A model generated the notes under the pieces. The model saw nothing but the letters and a program-made list of their open reading frames with translations. It was not told the origin of the DNA and did not search any database. This document shows, one piece after another, positions 47,901-58,800 of a stretch of DNA of 60,000 nucleotides. Made by a program: the position numbers and the translations under genes. The DNA lies in the NCBI GenBank assembly GCA_030141605.1, contig JAQGDQ010000131.1, forward strand, positions 126,001 through 186,000, in the 5' to 3' direction. Positions within the stretch are counted from its first letter, which is position 1. Each line of letters opens with the position of its first letter. The stretch is from Tubiluchus corallicola. Its lineage: Eukaryota; Priapulida; Priapulimorpha; Priapulimorphida; Tubiluchidae.

Positions 47901-50900
47901 CCATAACTAGTATACAATAATAGTATTAACAAGGGATATTTATTAAACAAAATGTTTGTAGTCACAATCACTTTATAAAAACACTAAATCATATTATTAC
48001 TAATACAATGCAACTACAAAAAAATAAATAACAATCTTACTTAAAATACATCTGTACAAGAAGTTCTGGCCGTTTTTTGTTCTTAGATCAAAAATTCAGC
48101 CATTTTTTAATTACAAAAATTTCAAGTTTTGTTCTTCAGTGTCGGCAGTTTATGTAAAGGAAAAAGCTTTTGGTAGACGACTTTTGTCAAATAACATGTG
48201 AAATTTTTTACTAGCAATGCTTTCAAGTTAGATCCTGTGAACGCGTAAAATGTCTTAGCTATAACCGGATAAGTTCCTGGCCATTCATTTACTGGCAAGA
48301 TTTTGTATTACTTAACGTGAGCTAGTAAGCAAAACCGTAAGCACTCAGCTATTTCTCTTACCTTTATCCTGTTGTCTAGTTTCCAAAGCTACACAAATAC
48401 AGTAAATTACTGAAAAAATTAATATTTCACAATTGTAATAGGTCCACAATGAAACATACGTCTAATGCGAATACTAAATGTTCTTTTTAAAGGACAATAA
48501 CGTTAATTTTTGCCGGACTGTTCCAGCTTAGCATGTATTCAATGAAATTAAAATTGCATTGACAATAACTGCTTGAATAATTATTACCCATATGAAACAA
48601 AAAGTCAAAATGATGTTCTGCAGTCTGTCTTAGTATGAAAGGAAAGGTTTCTGCATTCTTGTATCCCATGTCTCCAATAACAGCAAATCGTAAAGGCCAA
48701 TCGTTGCCCATTGGAACCGTGTAGAAGTTGAAAACTTTTGTCCAGCCGTCAAAACCACCACAGCGATAGACTGTTAATTAAAGACAAACACTTGAATTTA
48801 TTAGATTTTTTTTAATTAGTATATGTCTATGCAGAAATAGGTCTACTAAACAGTTTTTGTAAATAATGGCAGAAAAATTAAATTAATTCGCAAAAATTCT
48901 CTTAAACCAAAACACTACACATATAAACAAAAACATTTCAGTTTTGTAGTACTTTTATTACAACAAAAACTAAAAACTGGTTTTCCCGGTTTTCCAGTTT
49001 GTAGCACATTGCAGTAATTTTGTTACCTTTTGTCAGCTGTACAAAAATGAATGCATCATATGTGTGCTTGCACAGCAAAAACATCCATAAGCTATGCAAT
49101 TAGCTACAATTAGTTAGTTAATTAGTGTGGCTTTTTTAGTTAGTCACACATCCTGATTCTCTATTTCATGCAAATCATTTTGATACCAATGTTATTGCTC
49201 TATGTTATTTATAACCTGAGATAATCCATATTGAAGTTGAAGTGCACGCTGCGCACTGAAAAACATAATCTTGAGAAAATCTCTGTTAAAGTTTACCATT
49301 GTTTTTTGTGGCATTTCTACAAAATACTTAGCAACCGCACAAAATGTTAGTTGCTATGGACTTTGCACCCAATTTTTGGTGCATTCTACTTTGAAGTATG
49401 ATAACGTCGTTTTAACTATGCCGACCAATGGATGCTTTTGGTTTGCAAACACACATACTTCCACAGTGACACTATCATCTCATACTACGAGACAGTATCA
49501 ACTGAAATAAGCCATTAGTTTTTCATGGTTAGATGGACAAACACCAGAAAACTTATAAGAGTGCCAGTTTTCCGTGGTTTTTTTAGCTAACACAAAAGAC
49601 AAAATGGATCCCTGAGCTACTGAGACCAGAGACCGATTTACACCAACTTTTGCACCATATGCCTTTTAGGACTCGCAATATAGCATTTAAGAGAAAGAAA
49701 AAAGCTTTTAACTTGTACTAATTAATACTATAAATTAACTCACAGTATTTAGTGTTTGGATTCAGGTTTTTTAAATAAACTCTATGAATAAACTCTTTTC
49801 TTTGTTCAAATCCCCCGTCCACAAACAGAGAGAATTTTCCCTCTGCAACAAAGCTCAAATTGGTTGGAGACAGTCCATATTCTACTAAAGAGTTTGATGT
49901 TTTTTGAAAAGTTGTCCAAGTAACTGCGATCTCCGATGACGCATTTGCTATAAAAAGAATAAGCAGTTGAACATTAGCTTGTTAAAAACATTAGAAAAGT
50001 ACATGATTATTGTTATTTACTTAAACAGGCAAATGCCATAGTGTATTCTTGTATTCTATTGTGTACTGAATTCACAATCACAACACCTTGTTTTACACTA
50101 GTTCTGCTACATCACATCTCGACTACTATTGTTTCATTTCATTAAATTATTTATTTTAGTCAATCAGTCTAACTCAACCCAACCCAAGGCAATCTAGTGT
50201 ACTGTAACCAAAGGTAAAATGTAGGTTGCATTCTGATTTTTTTACCCAAATATCTACCAAAATAATTTAAGCTTACTCAATTACGTATTGCACAAGAGCT
50301 TGTCAAAAATTCCACATTCAAATTTAAAATATAATTTCACTGCTGCTTTGCCAACATTATACACCTACAATACAATCTACTAAATACAATACAAGAAACA
50401 TGGCCAGTTGGTAAGCAATCAACAAACAAAACTTTTTATATTTTTTCCACTTCACCACTCCTTTTCGAAAAAACACAATTTATAGTGAAATAATTTGAAA
50501 AATAATAAAAAATTGTGCACCAGTATTATCATAGTATCTCAGAAACTATGAAAGAATGAACATATCTAAACAATGATGCAGAGAAGAGGAGAAAAGAAGA
50601 ATATATAATAAAAAAAGAATGTACGCAAGAGAAAAGGTGCAGTTCAATAAATATCAAGGCTGTAATTATTAGATCATTACAACCATACAGCTACTGCAAA
50701 ATTGGCTTCTTACAATAATTTACCTGCAGTTTTTCAGCTAACAACAATTCGGCTCACTAAGTATTAAAAATTTCTAGTAATCAATACAAAGACTGATAGA
50801 GAAGGTGACAGGGCCTTGCTGAAGTGGAAATTCTTGCTTAATTATAATGGTTTAATCACAATTAAGTAACCATAAAAACACTGTTTAAGGAAAACTTCTA

Positions 50901-51119
50901 ATATTTTTTTTGAAGATAAATGACAACAAAATATTAAACTAAATGATCTACAAAAATTCAGAAGTACAAAGACAAGGCAACTTTTTGAAAAGTGTAGTGT
51001 TTCTTACTGCCGAAGGCTATTCTCACTTGCTCAGGCTGGTTTTCAAATGAAGGAACATACTGTAACTTGTGGCTAGCCAATACCGGTAGAAAAAAACAAA
51101 TCATCCATTGATGCAACAT
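38922..51119 (-). CDS. ACP7: acid phosphatase type 7 / purple acid phosphatase
   Basis: Binuclear-metal phosphatase that hydrolyses phosphomonoesters, predicted secreted. Twelve exons, minus strand: 51008-51119, 49744-49947, 48588-48770, 47108-47133, 46412-46509, 45383-45445, 44275-44392, 43878-43991, 41821-41946, 41168-41239, 40046-40180, 38922-38987. All junctions are in phase: 1317 nt, 438 residues, the same length as human ACP7. The N-terminus MLHQWMICFFLPVLAS is a signal peptide. A fibronectin-like domain follows (EQVRIAFG, VTWTTF, EYGLSP, FVDGG). The five metal-ligand motifs are all present: FAVIGDMG, GDFAY, GCPGNHE, FGHRPMYC and WAHEHSYERMWP. Exon 4 is only 26 nt and encodes the second motif. 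The C-terminus IWIIKTKHGPEAWSD is the expected end. Exons flank several repeats; none interrupts coding sequence. Confidence 0.96.
39589..39762 (-). CDS. possible 57-aa single-membrane-span protein nested in ACP7 last intron
   Basis: ATG at 39760-39762, stop at 39589-39591, same strand as ACP7, inside the intron 38988-40045. The peptide starts METTIISLLVNFQVFVACTM with a hydrophobic span of about 20 residues and ends TRILEDLEELLLG. A good splice acceptor (TTTGTTTTGTAG) ends 7 nt before the ATG, the same arrangement as at other starts in this window. It cannot be an alternative ACP7 last exon in frame, because the acceptor is followed by ATT TAA. Family not recognised; short frames of this length can occur by chance. 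Confidence 0.3.
   Translation of the reverse strand: METTIISLLVNFQVFVACTMFYLVTKAGAIYASQYVVWNVGSGLTRILEDLEELLLG
40523..40817. mobile_element. probable hAT-like MITE (ACP7 intron 10)
   Basis: Left end CAGGGCGGGATTTTACC and, about 300 bp away, reverse-complement CTGGATTTACCAATAGGC; CCTAGG/CCTAGGGCCC strings lie inside both ends. It resembles hAT non-autonomous elements, but I could not find a matching 8-bp duplication, so the exact ends are uncertain. Confidence 0.4.
42650..42900. repeat. dispersed repeat, copy in ACP7 intron 8
   Basis: Shares TTCACACTAGAA, AGTTTGCTGTCAGAGAGAA and GAAAACTC with the block at 15060-15515. Order partly conserved. Non-coding. Confidence 0.45.
43285..43357 (-). pseudogene. 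tRNA-Gly(TCC)-like pseudogene or SINE head (ACP7 intron 8)
   Basis: The minus strand begins GGTGGTTTAGCTCAGTGG, a perfect A-box and D-arm. A stem with loop TTTCCAT follows, putting TCC in the anticodon position. The T-arm is degenerate (GGCTCATTTCT instead of GGTTCGAxTCC) and the acceptor stem has no matching 3' strand, so it is not a working tRNA. Confidence 0.45.
44434..44497. repeat. (TG)n / (TGCG)n microsatellite
   Basis: TG units with an internal TGCG block in ACP7 intron 6. It directly precedes the repeat segment beginning at 44495. Confidence 0.9.
44495..44600. repeat. dispersed repeat segment shared with 29342-29430
   Basis: TTTATTTCAGACATTTAAAG, CCACAAAACAAGAA and GCACAAGTAAAA match the order seen at 29342-29430. 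Located in ACP7 intron 6; it may extend to about 45380, where sequence looks repetitive but has no second copy in the window. Confidence 0.5.
44788..44861. repeat. (AAT)n and (ACA)n compound microsatellite
   Basis: Adjacent AAT and ACA tracts; produces spurious poly-Ile/Val frames on the minus strand. Confidence 0.9.
47195..47710 (+). repeat. inverted dispersed repeat, left copy (ACP7 intron 3)
   Basis: Shares in reverse orientation with 49215-49475: GTGTGCTTGCAAACCAAAA, AGTAGAATGCA, GGTTGCTAAG, CAAAAAACAATG, CTCAAGATTATGTTTT and GTGCACTTCAACTTC. The two copies bracket ACP7 exon 3 (48588-48770). Confidence 0.65.
49215..49475 (-). repeat. inverted dispersed repeat, right copy (ACP7 intron 2)
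   Basis: Reverse-complement partner of 47195-47710. A third, short partial copy (GTGTGCTTGCAC, AAAACATCCATAAGC) sits at about 49060-49095. Non-coding; family not identified. Confidence 0.65.
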
Positions 51120-51453
51120 TTTAACGTTTTGATGTTAGGTAATACTGCAAAAAGAAAAATAATTATGAGCAGCAGTGTAGCTATGGTGGCAACTTTTTTT
51201 GATAAATATGAAACTAATGTTACACTGACTTTATTATGTAACTAATGCCATACTGAATTTATTATTCTATTGAATACTACTACAGCAGAGATTCTGTGGC
51301 TTTCATAAATTTTCATTAACTCATGCTAATACTGTACTTTTAAGAAAATATATGGACAAAGAAAACGTCTTAGAAAATAATAAAGTGAATATTGCATTTT
51401 AAATATTAATTGTTTGGTTAGACATGATAGGTGTTATTTATTTATTTATTCAA

Positions 51454-51586
<133 letters not shown>

Positions 51587-52267
51587 TTATTTATAAGTTT
51601 ATTAGTTTATCACCATTTTTAAAATAGCAAAATACATAACTAAGAGATTTTATAAATCTGTACAACATACAATAATATTACAAAGTGCAATTATTGATTA
51701 GTGGTGAAAGGGTGGCGAAAGAACTATAAGTTATCGAGGTCAGCCACCCTCTCAGGATTGTTACTAATATAATTAATTAGTTAATGTGCATGTACCAGGT
51801 AATTAAAAATGATCAGATTTTGCATTTAAGACGAATGAAAATTGAATTATTATACGAATGTGTTAGTTTATAATAAAATAATGTTCAATAATTGGAAAGA
51901 AGAGACACACGTGACTATCTTTAAATAACAATTTAATCATTACATATTTAAAATTAATGTTATGAGGACCTAGAGCTAAAGGAAGAAAAACATAATTTTC
52001 CGTTTGTAGCTAGCAAAAGTGGATAAACATGTATGTTTAGTCATGAAAAAATTCTTTAGGATTAGCGTTCATTACTGCATAATATTGAAGTCTAAAGATA
52101 TACAAAAGGTGTACCTTACCTCCATAACATACATTTGAGCTGCAATGCTTACTGAAAATGTAGTTGTCAGACATTATTTATTTTGCAAATGGGTAAATGT
52201 TACATTTTACACAACTGCAATCTTAAATTCGTTCATCTGTGTAATATTTACACAAATTATACTGCTT

Positions 52268-52586
52268 NNNNNNNNNNNNNNNNNNNNNNNNNNNNNNNNN
52301 NNNNNNNNNNNNNNNNNNNNNNNNNNNNNNNNNNNNNNNNNNNNNNNNNNNNNNNNNNNNNNNNNNNNNNNNNNNNNNNNNNNNNNNNNNNNNNNNNNNN
52401 NNNNNNNNNNNNNNNNNNNNNNNNNNNNNNNNNNNNNNNNNNNNNNNNNNNNNNNNNNNNNNNNNNNNNNNNNNNNNNNNNNNNNNNNNNNNNNNNNNNN
52501 NNNNNNNNNNNNNNNNNNNNNNNNNNNNNNNNNNNNNNNNNNNNNNNNNNNNNNNNNNNNNNNNNNNNNNNNNNNNNNNNNNNNNN
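52268..52586. other. assembly gap (N)
   Basis: 319 undetermined bases. Anything spanning it cannot be judged. Confidence 1.
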
Positions 52587-52653
52587 CCGCCCCGACTACT
52601 ACCTCTTGGGCAAATAATTGTTTTCTTATAAGTAAATGTTCTAGCGATCTATG

Positions 52654-52910
52654 TGTCCTACATGGGCTAGCGAGCAGTGTAGGACAATGCCCTACATGTT
52701 ACAATACTACTGATAATATTAAAACTAATTATCCTTGCTTTTCTTAAATGTTAAAAATTACTTTTTTACCAACAAGTTTTTTACCAACCAACAAGCACAA
52801 TTTTTAATAAAATGAAGAAACTTTCACAGAATTTTCAAAAATTTGACAAAATTACCGATTCTCGACAAAAATCGCTAGTGTCCTACTTGGGCTGCCCATG
52901 TAGGACACTA
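52654..52910. repeat. two related palindromes with the TGTCCTACA core
   Basis: First: TGTCCTACA at 52654-52662 and TGTAGGACA at 52678-52686, with a further GCCCTACATG just after. Second: 52876-52910, a 17-bp stem with one mismatch and a 1-base centre (AGTGTCCTACTTGGGC / GCCCATGTAGGACACT). Both share GTCCTAC.TGGGC. They lie in the probable 3'UTR of the gene ending at 53051. Function unknown. Confidence 0.85.
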
Positions 52911-53050
52911 CTTTTAGCTCATCGGTTTTACCGGAAGTGGTCTACTTGGCTCAGTGGTCAACTCGGCTCCCAACATTATATATAAAAGTAGTATAGTAGA
53001 AAAAGAAGCGGAGACTCACGTATTCTTAGTGCATGTCCAATCCAATCCAA

Positions 53051-53416
53051 TTACTGTATTTGTTTACGCCAAGGATTCTTCTTGGCCACATCATACAGAT
53101 CATCAATGGATATCCTGTCAGGTCATTTAATTCCTAGTAATTTTCTATAGAAACGCCTTTGAAAAGTGTTCCACAGATGTGTGTCATGCTCTTAACAACA
53201 ACCGCTCCAATACGGGAAATCACTAACTGCTCCTGTACTTACGTAGTCTTGGCACTCTTCTCAGGCTCAGCGACCACATTTTGTGAACTTCGTGAATCTT
53301 CTACACTCATTTCATCATCAACGACTGAATTACCGCGTTTAAATGCGTTACAGTAGCTCTCTAATGATTTTAGAAGCCTCTTCATTTCACTTGCACTGTG
53401 GATCGCTAGTCTCTCG
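53051..53416 (-). CDS. 3' end of an unidentified gene (last two exons)
   Basis: Exon 53243-53416 (acceptor TTCTAATTGGACAG, donor GTAAGT) and last exon 53051-53114 (acceptor CCTGACAG, stop TAA at 53051-53053) join in phase. They encode a tail reading ERLAIHSASEMKRLLKSLES, an acidic stretch VVDDEMSVED, then EKSAKTTISIDDLYDVAKK and NPWRKQIQ. Exact phase match, consensus splice sites and biased amino-acid usage support a real gene. The family is not recognised, and upstream exons, needing a 2-nt phase at their end, were not found in 53417-60000. Confidence 0.5.
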
Positions 53417-54504
53417 CTGTCCAATTAGAAAGGAAACTTAAAGTTAAAAAAGTCACCCATAAACTGGCATGGTATCAGGGTGCTTTATTTAAAAGTGCCG
53501 CCCTCCATAAAGCGTCTGAGTCTTAAATATTATGTACTACAGCAACAGCCAATAATAAAATAAACCACCTTTAAAGTCCATCACTTTTACACTTTAGACT
53601 TTATAAAAAGCTAGTGCTTCATGTTGCAAGCTAATAATATAAGTAAAAATTCTTCAAATACAGTTCTAGAAACTCTTTTAGCACCTGCCAGCAATAAAAC
53701 AGAGTCACCTTTGGCTGTTTTCTTAATCTCTGTTCTTAATAACTCCAGCCCCTTCCCCGAGTTTTGGGACGTGACTAGACAATTAACTCTATAAAGTTGT
53801 GAAATTAATCTAATGACTTTGTTTATTTAGCGGCATTCTGGGCACTAGTACTGCGCACATTGTTCATAATAAAACATAATAAATTAAAACAGAAAGAGAT
53901 AAAATAAAATGAAATGAAATGAAAGTAGCTAATGCACAACTTCTCTGTTTGACTATTTGAGCAGTTGTACTCATTGTGTGGATTCTTTCTCCCCACACAT
54001 TTTTCGGTTTCTGCCCACTCTTTCTCAAAAAGGCCTGATGTAACTCATCACGGGCTTCTAGCAATACTACCCGCTATCTTTTACGGAAAGCCATTAATTT
54101 TGACTGTTTTTCTATGGTGTCTGTACACTGAAGATTGGAGGCCAGTCGTTTCTCGTTTGTTGGTATATAACGCTAGTTTATACATTAATTTATTTTCAGT
54201 TACACTGCCCAGCAAACGTACATTCTGTGTCTTTTCAATATTTTTACACCATCTCAAAAACGTTTGCAAAATTGACTTCAGTTTATGGTTTCAGAATTGT
54301 GTTTAAAACGCTTGGTCGATTTTCATAAAATACTATGTAAAACTAATTATCTTCAAATTATGCGTATTAATTAATTTGCAAATTATTCATCTCGTAAAAG
54401 AAAACAACAGCAAAACATTTTTGAAAAATCTTTATAACTTTACAACAAAACGTTCTTGAGACATTTTAAAAATATCAGGAAAACGTTATTTGTTGTTTTT
54501 TTTC

Positions 54505-54517
54505 GGGGGGGGGGGGT
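54505..54517. repeat. poly-G run
   Basis: About 12 consecutive G after a T-rich tract (TTTTTTTCGGG...). Could be real or an assembly slip. Confidence 0.8.
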
Positions 54518-54654
54518 TATAAGTGCAATAGCTGCTCACCAAAAATTTAAAGCCGGTGCAAGGATTACCCTAACAGCAGCAGAAATTTAATTATAAATAA
54601 TATTAATATCAACGTTACTATTAATGATGCTATATGTAACATTCGAGTCATGAA

Positions 54655-54735
54655 ATTCTTTGCTAGCCCACAGGGCCTCGAACTTGGGTCGGGCAACTTA
54701 AGTCAAGATGGATTGCTGAACGGGTCGGTGACTTT
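54655..54735 (-). repeat. tRNA-derived SINE-like head
   Basis: The minus strand contains CCAAGTTCGAGGCCC, a good B-box (GTTCGA core), preceded at roughly tRNA spacing by a weak A-box-like stretch around CCGTTCAGCAATCC. No proper cloverleaf. Probably a SINE head. Confidence 0.35.
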
Positions 54736-55832
54736 AAATGTTAAAGAGCAACAATGTTTATTTGAATTCTAAGGCAGTTACAAGCGCAGGAGGGGTCGGT
54801 CCGTCCTAAAGTACAGAGAATGGGCCAATGGTGATACAGTGTGAACGGAAACGGTAAACACAACAAAGTATAAATAAACAAACTGTTGGCCATAGGTTTA
54901 ACATTTTAATTGGCATAATTAATTAATTAATCCAAAACAATAAACAAAAACTTACAACTTGCACTAGAACAGCGGGGTACCCCTCATTTAATATCAGTCT
55001 GCTAGCGTTTCACGTAGCGGGACGTCTCCCGTAAAGTTCCGGGGTTTTCACACTTAGGTGGCTGGAATCACTTTACTAACAGCCTCGTCGGCAACGGCGA
55101 CTGCACCAATGTTCCCCTCGCCTGACTGGCTTAATGAGATTAGCGGACGATGACAGACCACCGAGATTCTCCTGACGTCCTCTCCTCCTAAAGAGTCAGG
55201 TACCAGGCTTTCAGAATGTATATAAGTCTACTTTTGTGCCGTTTTGCTAGAAAACTTCACCATCATGGAAGCATGCCCATCACAGGAAAATGTCATTTGC
55301 CAAATATCAGGCGTATGGCTCACGTTCTGTCTACGCAAGATAATGACTGGTAGTGTGAACAATTCAATCCACGTAGCTATTGCAAGTCATGAAGTTGATT
55401 ATAAAAGTATCCGAAGTGACGTCTTGTCGGCCAACGCCCCGACAAATACAAAACCAATTGGCCAATCTCCGTAACCTCGCGGAATAATCTGCACCTCTCA
55501 TGTCATACCTGTCGTGACCCAGTTAATCATCCAATCACAGCGGTACTATAGGTATGAGATCATGAAGCCAGAATACGGTCCAAAAAGTTGAACTGTAATA
55601 TTTCTTTGTTGAACTCCCAATAGGTGGAGCCACCAGTTTATAACGTTTACCAAATTCGGTTAATTAGTTATTAATGACAGGTTCAATACAACACATTCAG
55701 ATATAGCTAATAGTTTTTTCGAATGCCACGTAAACGTGTTATTACAGTTAAATGGCTATTCGTTTTAATCTGCTAAATACGACCGTGACACTATACAAAC
55801 CCACAATTAATATTTATTAGATTATTGTAAAG

Positions 55833-55901
55833 TTGGAACGCAGCTGGATCTAAACCCGGATCTTCTGCTTACAAAGCAGACGCCATAACCGTGTTATGCA
55901 A
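55833..55901 (-). repeat. tRNA-Thr(TGT)-like sequence, SINE head or pseudogene
   Basis: The minus strand reads ACACGGTTATGGCGTC, then anticodon arm CTGCTTTGTAAGCAG (perfect stem, loop with TGT), then GGGTTTAGATCC as a degenerate B-box. The acceptor stem does not pair, so it is not a functional tRNA. It faces the plus-strand tRNA-like sequence 44 bp away. Confidence 0.5.
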
Positions 55902-55944
55902 CGATTATGACAGTTCAAAATTTATATCTTCATCGCTGTGGAAT

Positions 55945-56012
55945 ACAGTAGTCTAGCGGTTAAGCAATATGTCTTGTAAACCAAGGTCCCAAGCTGTGTT
56001 CCAACAATGTTT
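55945..56012 (+). repeat. second tRNA-Thr(TGT)-like sequence in opposite orientation
   Basis: AGTCTAGCGGTTAAGC is a good A-box/D-arm; GTCTTGTAAACC places TGT at the anticodon; GTGTTCCAAC is a damaged B-box. With 55833-55901 it forms a head-to-head pair. Confidence 0.45.
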
Positions 56013-57303
56013 TCTACGTATGGTTTCAAAAATGCAATTAATTGCACTATCGGTATCAGAATGTTATTAATATTTGTTCATCTAACCATTCCTGCATGGG
56101 CGCGATAAGCCTAGAGAAGAAATTTCAATTAAGGCTGTGTTTACATTTAAGCTGTCATTTAAATGTAATAAATAAAGTACAAAGGATTTAAGTCCACTTA
56201 AACTGTTTCTTGTTTACTGACGTACTTGAATATTAATTTGTAATATTGGTGTTGTTTGTTTACTTATCAATGTAATACAACTGAGTCGATTGTAATTTGT
56301 CGAGTCACATAATTTCTACATCCGTTAAATGGGATACGTTAAATTGAAGACCAGACAACTCTAAGGATGAGGTGGTATCTCGTTCTGTTTCATGAACTGT
56401 GCATTATTGACATATTGTCAGTACTTGATATATAAGTGTACTGAGGATTAAACAAATAATCATGTATTAAAAGCTATATAATAGAGATCCGTGAAATGAT
56501 AAAAATACAAGGACGTAGCTATTACCGTGCCAGACAGTCTTAGCCATGCGATGGTCAGTCACTGGTCATTTCTATAAGTTGTTTGCGCAGCTCACACTAT
56601 GCGTATAACGGCTTCTTTGCGTACCAGTCAACGCAACCAAGGCTCAACCGGTGGCTTCTTTTGATAGTTTATCCGTGCGTGACACGCGTCATGCAACTGG
56701 AGTGAAAGTTAGCAAAACTTTCAAGTTTTACAATAAAAGTTCTATAGAGTTATGATTATTTATGAATAAAATAATGTGGATTTGATCGACACTGTGAAAA
56801 GTAAGTAAATACAGCGCAATTAAACCAAACAGTTCAGTTTGTCTAACTGATTAATGCTTAATGATGTGAATACTTCCAATTTTCGTGCTAATTAAAAATT
56901 TAATAAAGCAGCTGTGGTAAACAACGTTTAGAATCGCAGTTTTAATTTATATGCACAAAAAATTAACAACTACCTTGTATTAAGCACAATTTGTAATTTT
57001 TCTGGTTTAACGTGAAAAACTGATTTAAGTTGCTTTACAATGGTTTCTAAAATTAAGCCACGTCTAAATAACTTTATTTATAATTAATTTGCAATTTTAT
57101 TTATCTCTTGGGCTGGTATAACAATATCTGAACATAACAGACTACATATAATATCCTACAATGCCTGTTACTATTATAATATTTTTAGTTCAATGAAGAG
57201 TCATAGTCATGTATGAAACCGACCACATGCAGGTGTCAAATTTAGTTTTTCGCAAAAAAGCTACCAGTTTATGACTGGCTAATTTTACCATGTCTTTTAG
57301 AGG

Positions 57304-57429
57304 AATAAAGCGTTGAATGTCCTTTACAGTCTCACAATAGATTATTCGAGCCTCACCGGCCGAAAGCTCCTGAAATAAATAAACAATCTATCGTGAGATG
57401 AGACTGTAAAGTGCATTCGACGTTTTATT
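57304..57429. repeat. foldback (inverted repeat) element
   Basis: Left arm 57304-57342 (AATAAAGCGTTGAATGTCC, TTTACAGTCTCACAATAGAT) pairs with right arm 57384-57429 (AATCTATCGTGAGATGAGAC, TGTAAAGTGCATTCGAC, TTTATT) with a few mismatches and a small insertion. The loop holds GCC-TCACC-GGC-CGAAAGC. Related to the repeat at 37130-37340. Confidence 0.75.
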
Positions 57430-58310
57430 CATGTTAAAGATAACAAGTCTCAGGAGAGCACTTCAATATATTAATGTTTCTTGAACTTTATCTAGAGATA
57501 GCCTTCTCACTAGTGGCTTAAAGAACAACAAAACATTTATTATTTTTTTCTATTTGAATCCACGTGTCACTAAAAGACCATTACACAAATTTAATAATGC
57601 CCTGATTATTACCTTGAAATTTTAACTTTGACGAAGTACCTCATTTTACAACTCTACAGTAGTCTAGCTTTTGACTGTTTTTTGCAAATTACACAAAAGT
57701 GTTGACGTTTTTGAATTAAGTGTGTACTCTGGTCATTGCTCTATTCGCATTTTTCGAAATAAAATCTGCTGGTTTCCTGCCAAACGTGTCACTTATCAAC
57801 AGGCAAACAGAACAACAATGCCTTACTCGTTTTTCGTTAGTTATTAGATACAACCTAAGCTCTTATGAAGTGCTAGTTTTAGTGTTTAAGGTATGCGTTT
57901 TACATTATGGCGAAATAATTTGAATTTTTATTTTGCCCTTGAAATTGTCTAAAAATATTATTTTGACTTAGGCCTATTGCTATTGTGCCCAGAGCTCATT
58001 CTGATCATCTGGAAACTTGGTCACGTAATCGCAGACGTTACAGTCAAAACTTATTTTCTTTCGCTAACAAAATTCTGCCTGAAACAACATAAAATCTGAT
58101 GACGAGAAAATGGTTTGTCTAATGCTTTCTGTACTGTTTGATAAGAAATTCAAAATGGTAAAGTGCGATAGAGTTAAGTGAATTTGGTAATTCCTAGAAA
58201 GACAGTATTTGCTTCTAGAATTTTGCACTATAGAGCTTAAAACGTTTTTGTCGAGCCATGGAGGGAGGGAGGTAGTGGAGAGAAAGACAGTTTTCTAATA
58301 CTGTTGAGGG

Positions 58311-58382
58311 TAACAACAGCAACAGCAACAGCGACAATAACAACAACAACAACAACAACAACAGAAGCCTCAGCAGTAACAG
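58311..58382. repeat. (AAC/AGC)n microsatellite
   Basis: AAC units mixed with AGC; gives poly-Leu and poly-Val frames on the minus strand that are not genes. Confidence 0.9.
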
Positions 58383-58689
58383 AAGGATCAATAGTCGTAG
58401 GTCCAGCAAAATAAAACATTTATAGAATTTTTAAAAATGTCTAAAACATGAAGTTATTTGGCGTTTTCTAAGGCATGCAGCGCAATCGCCAATATAGGTT
58501 TTGGGATTTACTTGGTGTTAATGGAGTTATGGGTTTATCTTTTATAGATTTTACGTAACTGTTTCACGCATCTCGAAGAAAATTTGCTAAATATTTGCAG
58601 TAAAACGACATAGAGTAGAAAATAACCGTTTAATTGCAAAGAACTGGCGTATAGCTAACAGACGCAGCTAACAATAACTCTGGGTATAA

Positions 58690-58800
58690 ATTTTGTTGCG
58701 GAGCCCTTCCCTGGGAACCGCCAAGGGGTCGAGGGACGCGAAGACGGCCGAGCAGTCAGCCTTCGTTTGACCGCGTTGCATCCTACTAGGAAGGAGTGCA
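58690..58800. other. GC-rich patch with nested hairpins
   Basis: In otherwise AT-rich surroundings: GCGGAGCCCTTCCCTGGGAACCGC can fold end to end (GCGG/CCGC), and GCGAAG...CTTCGT flank a second stem. No tRNA, rRNA or snRNA recognised. Could be an unknown ncRNA or part of a mobile element. Confidence 0.35.

Noticed and set aside
52145-52747. Frames spanning 200 and 144 codons
   Set aside because: They run through the N gap; the open length is artificial.
53650-53780. Minus-strand open frame reading GLELLRTEIKKTAKG as an upstream exon of the gene ending at 53051
   Set aside because: Available donors end with a 1-nt phase, but the exon at 53416 needs 2 nt, so it cannot join directly.
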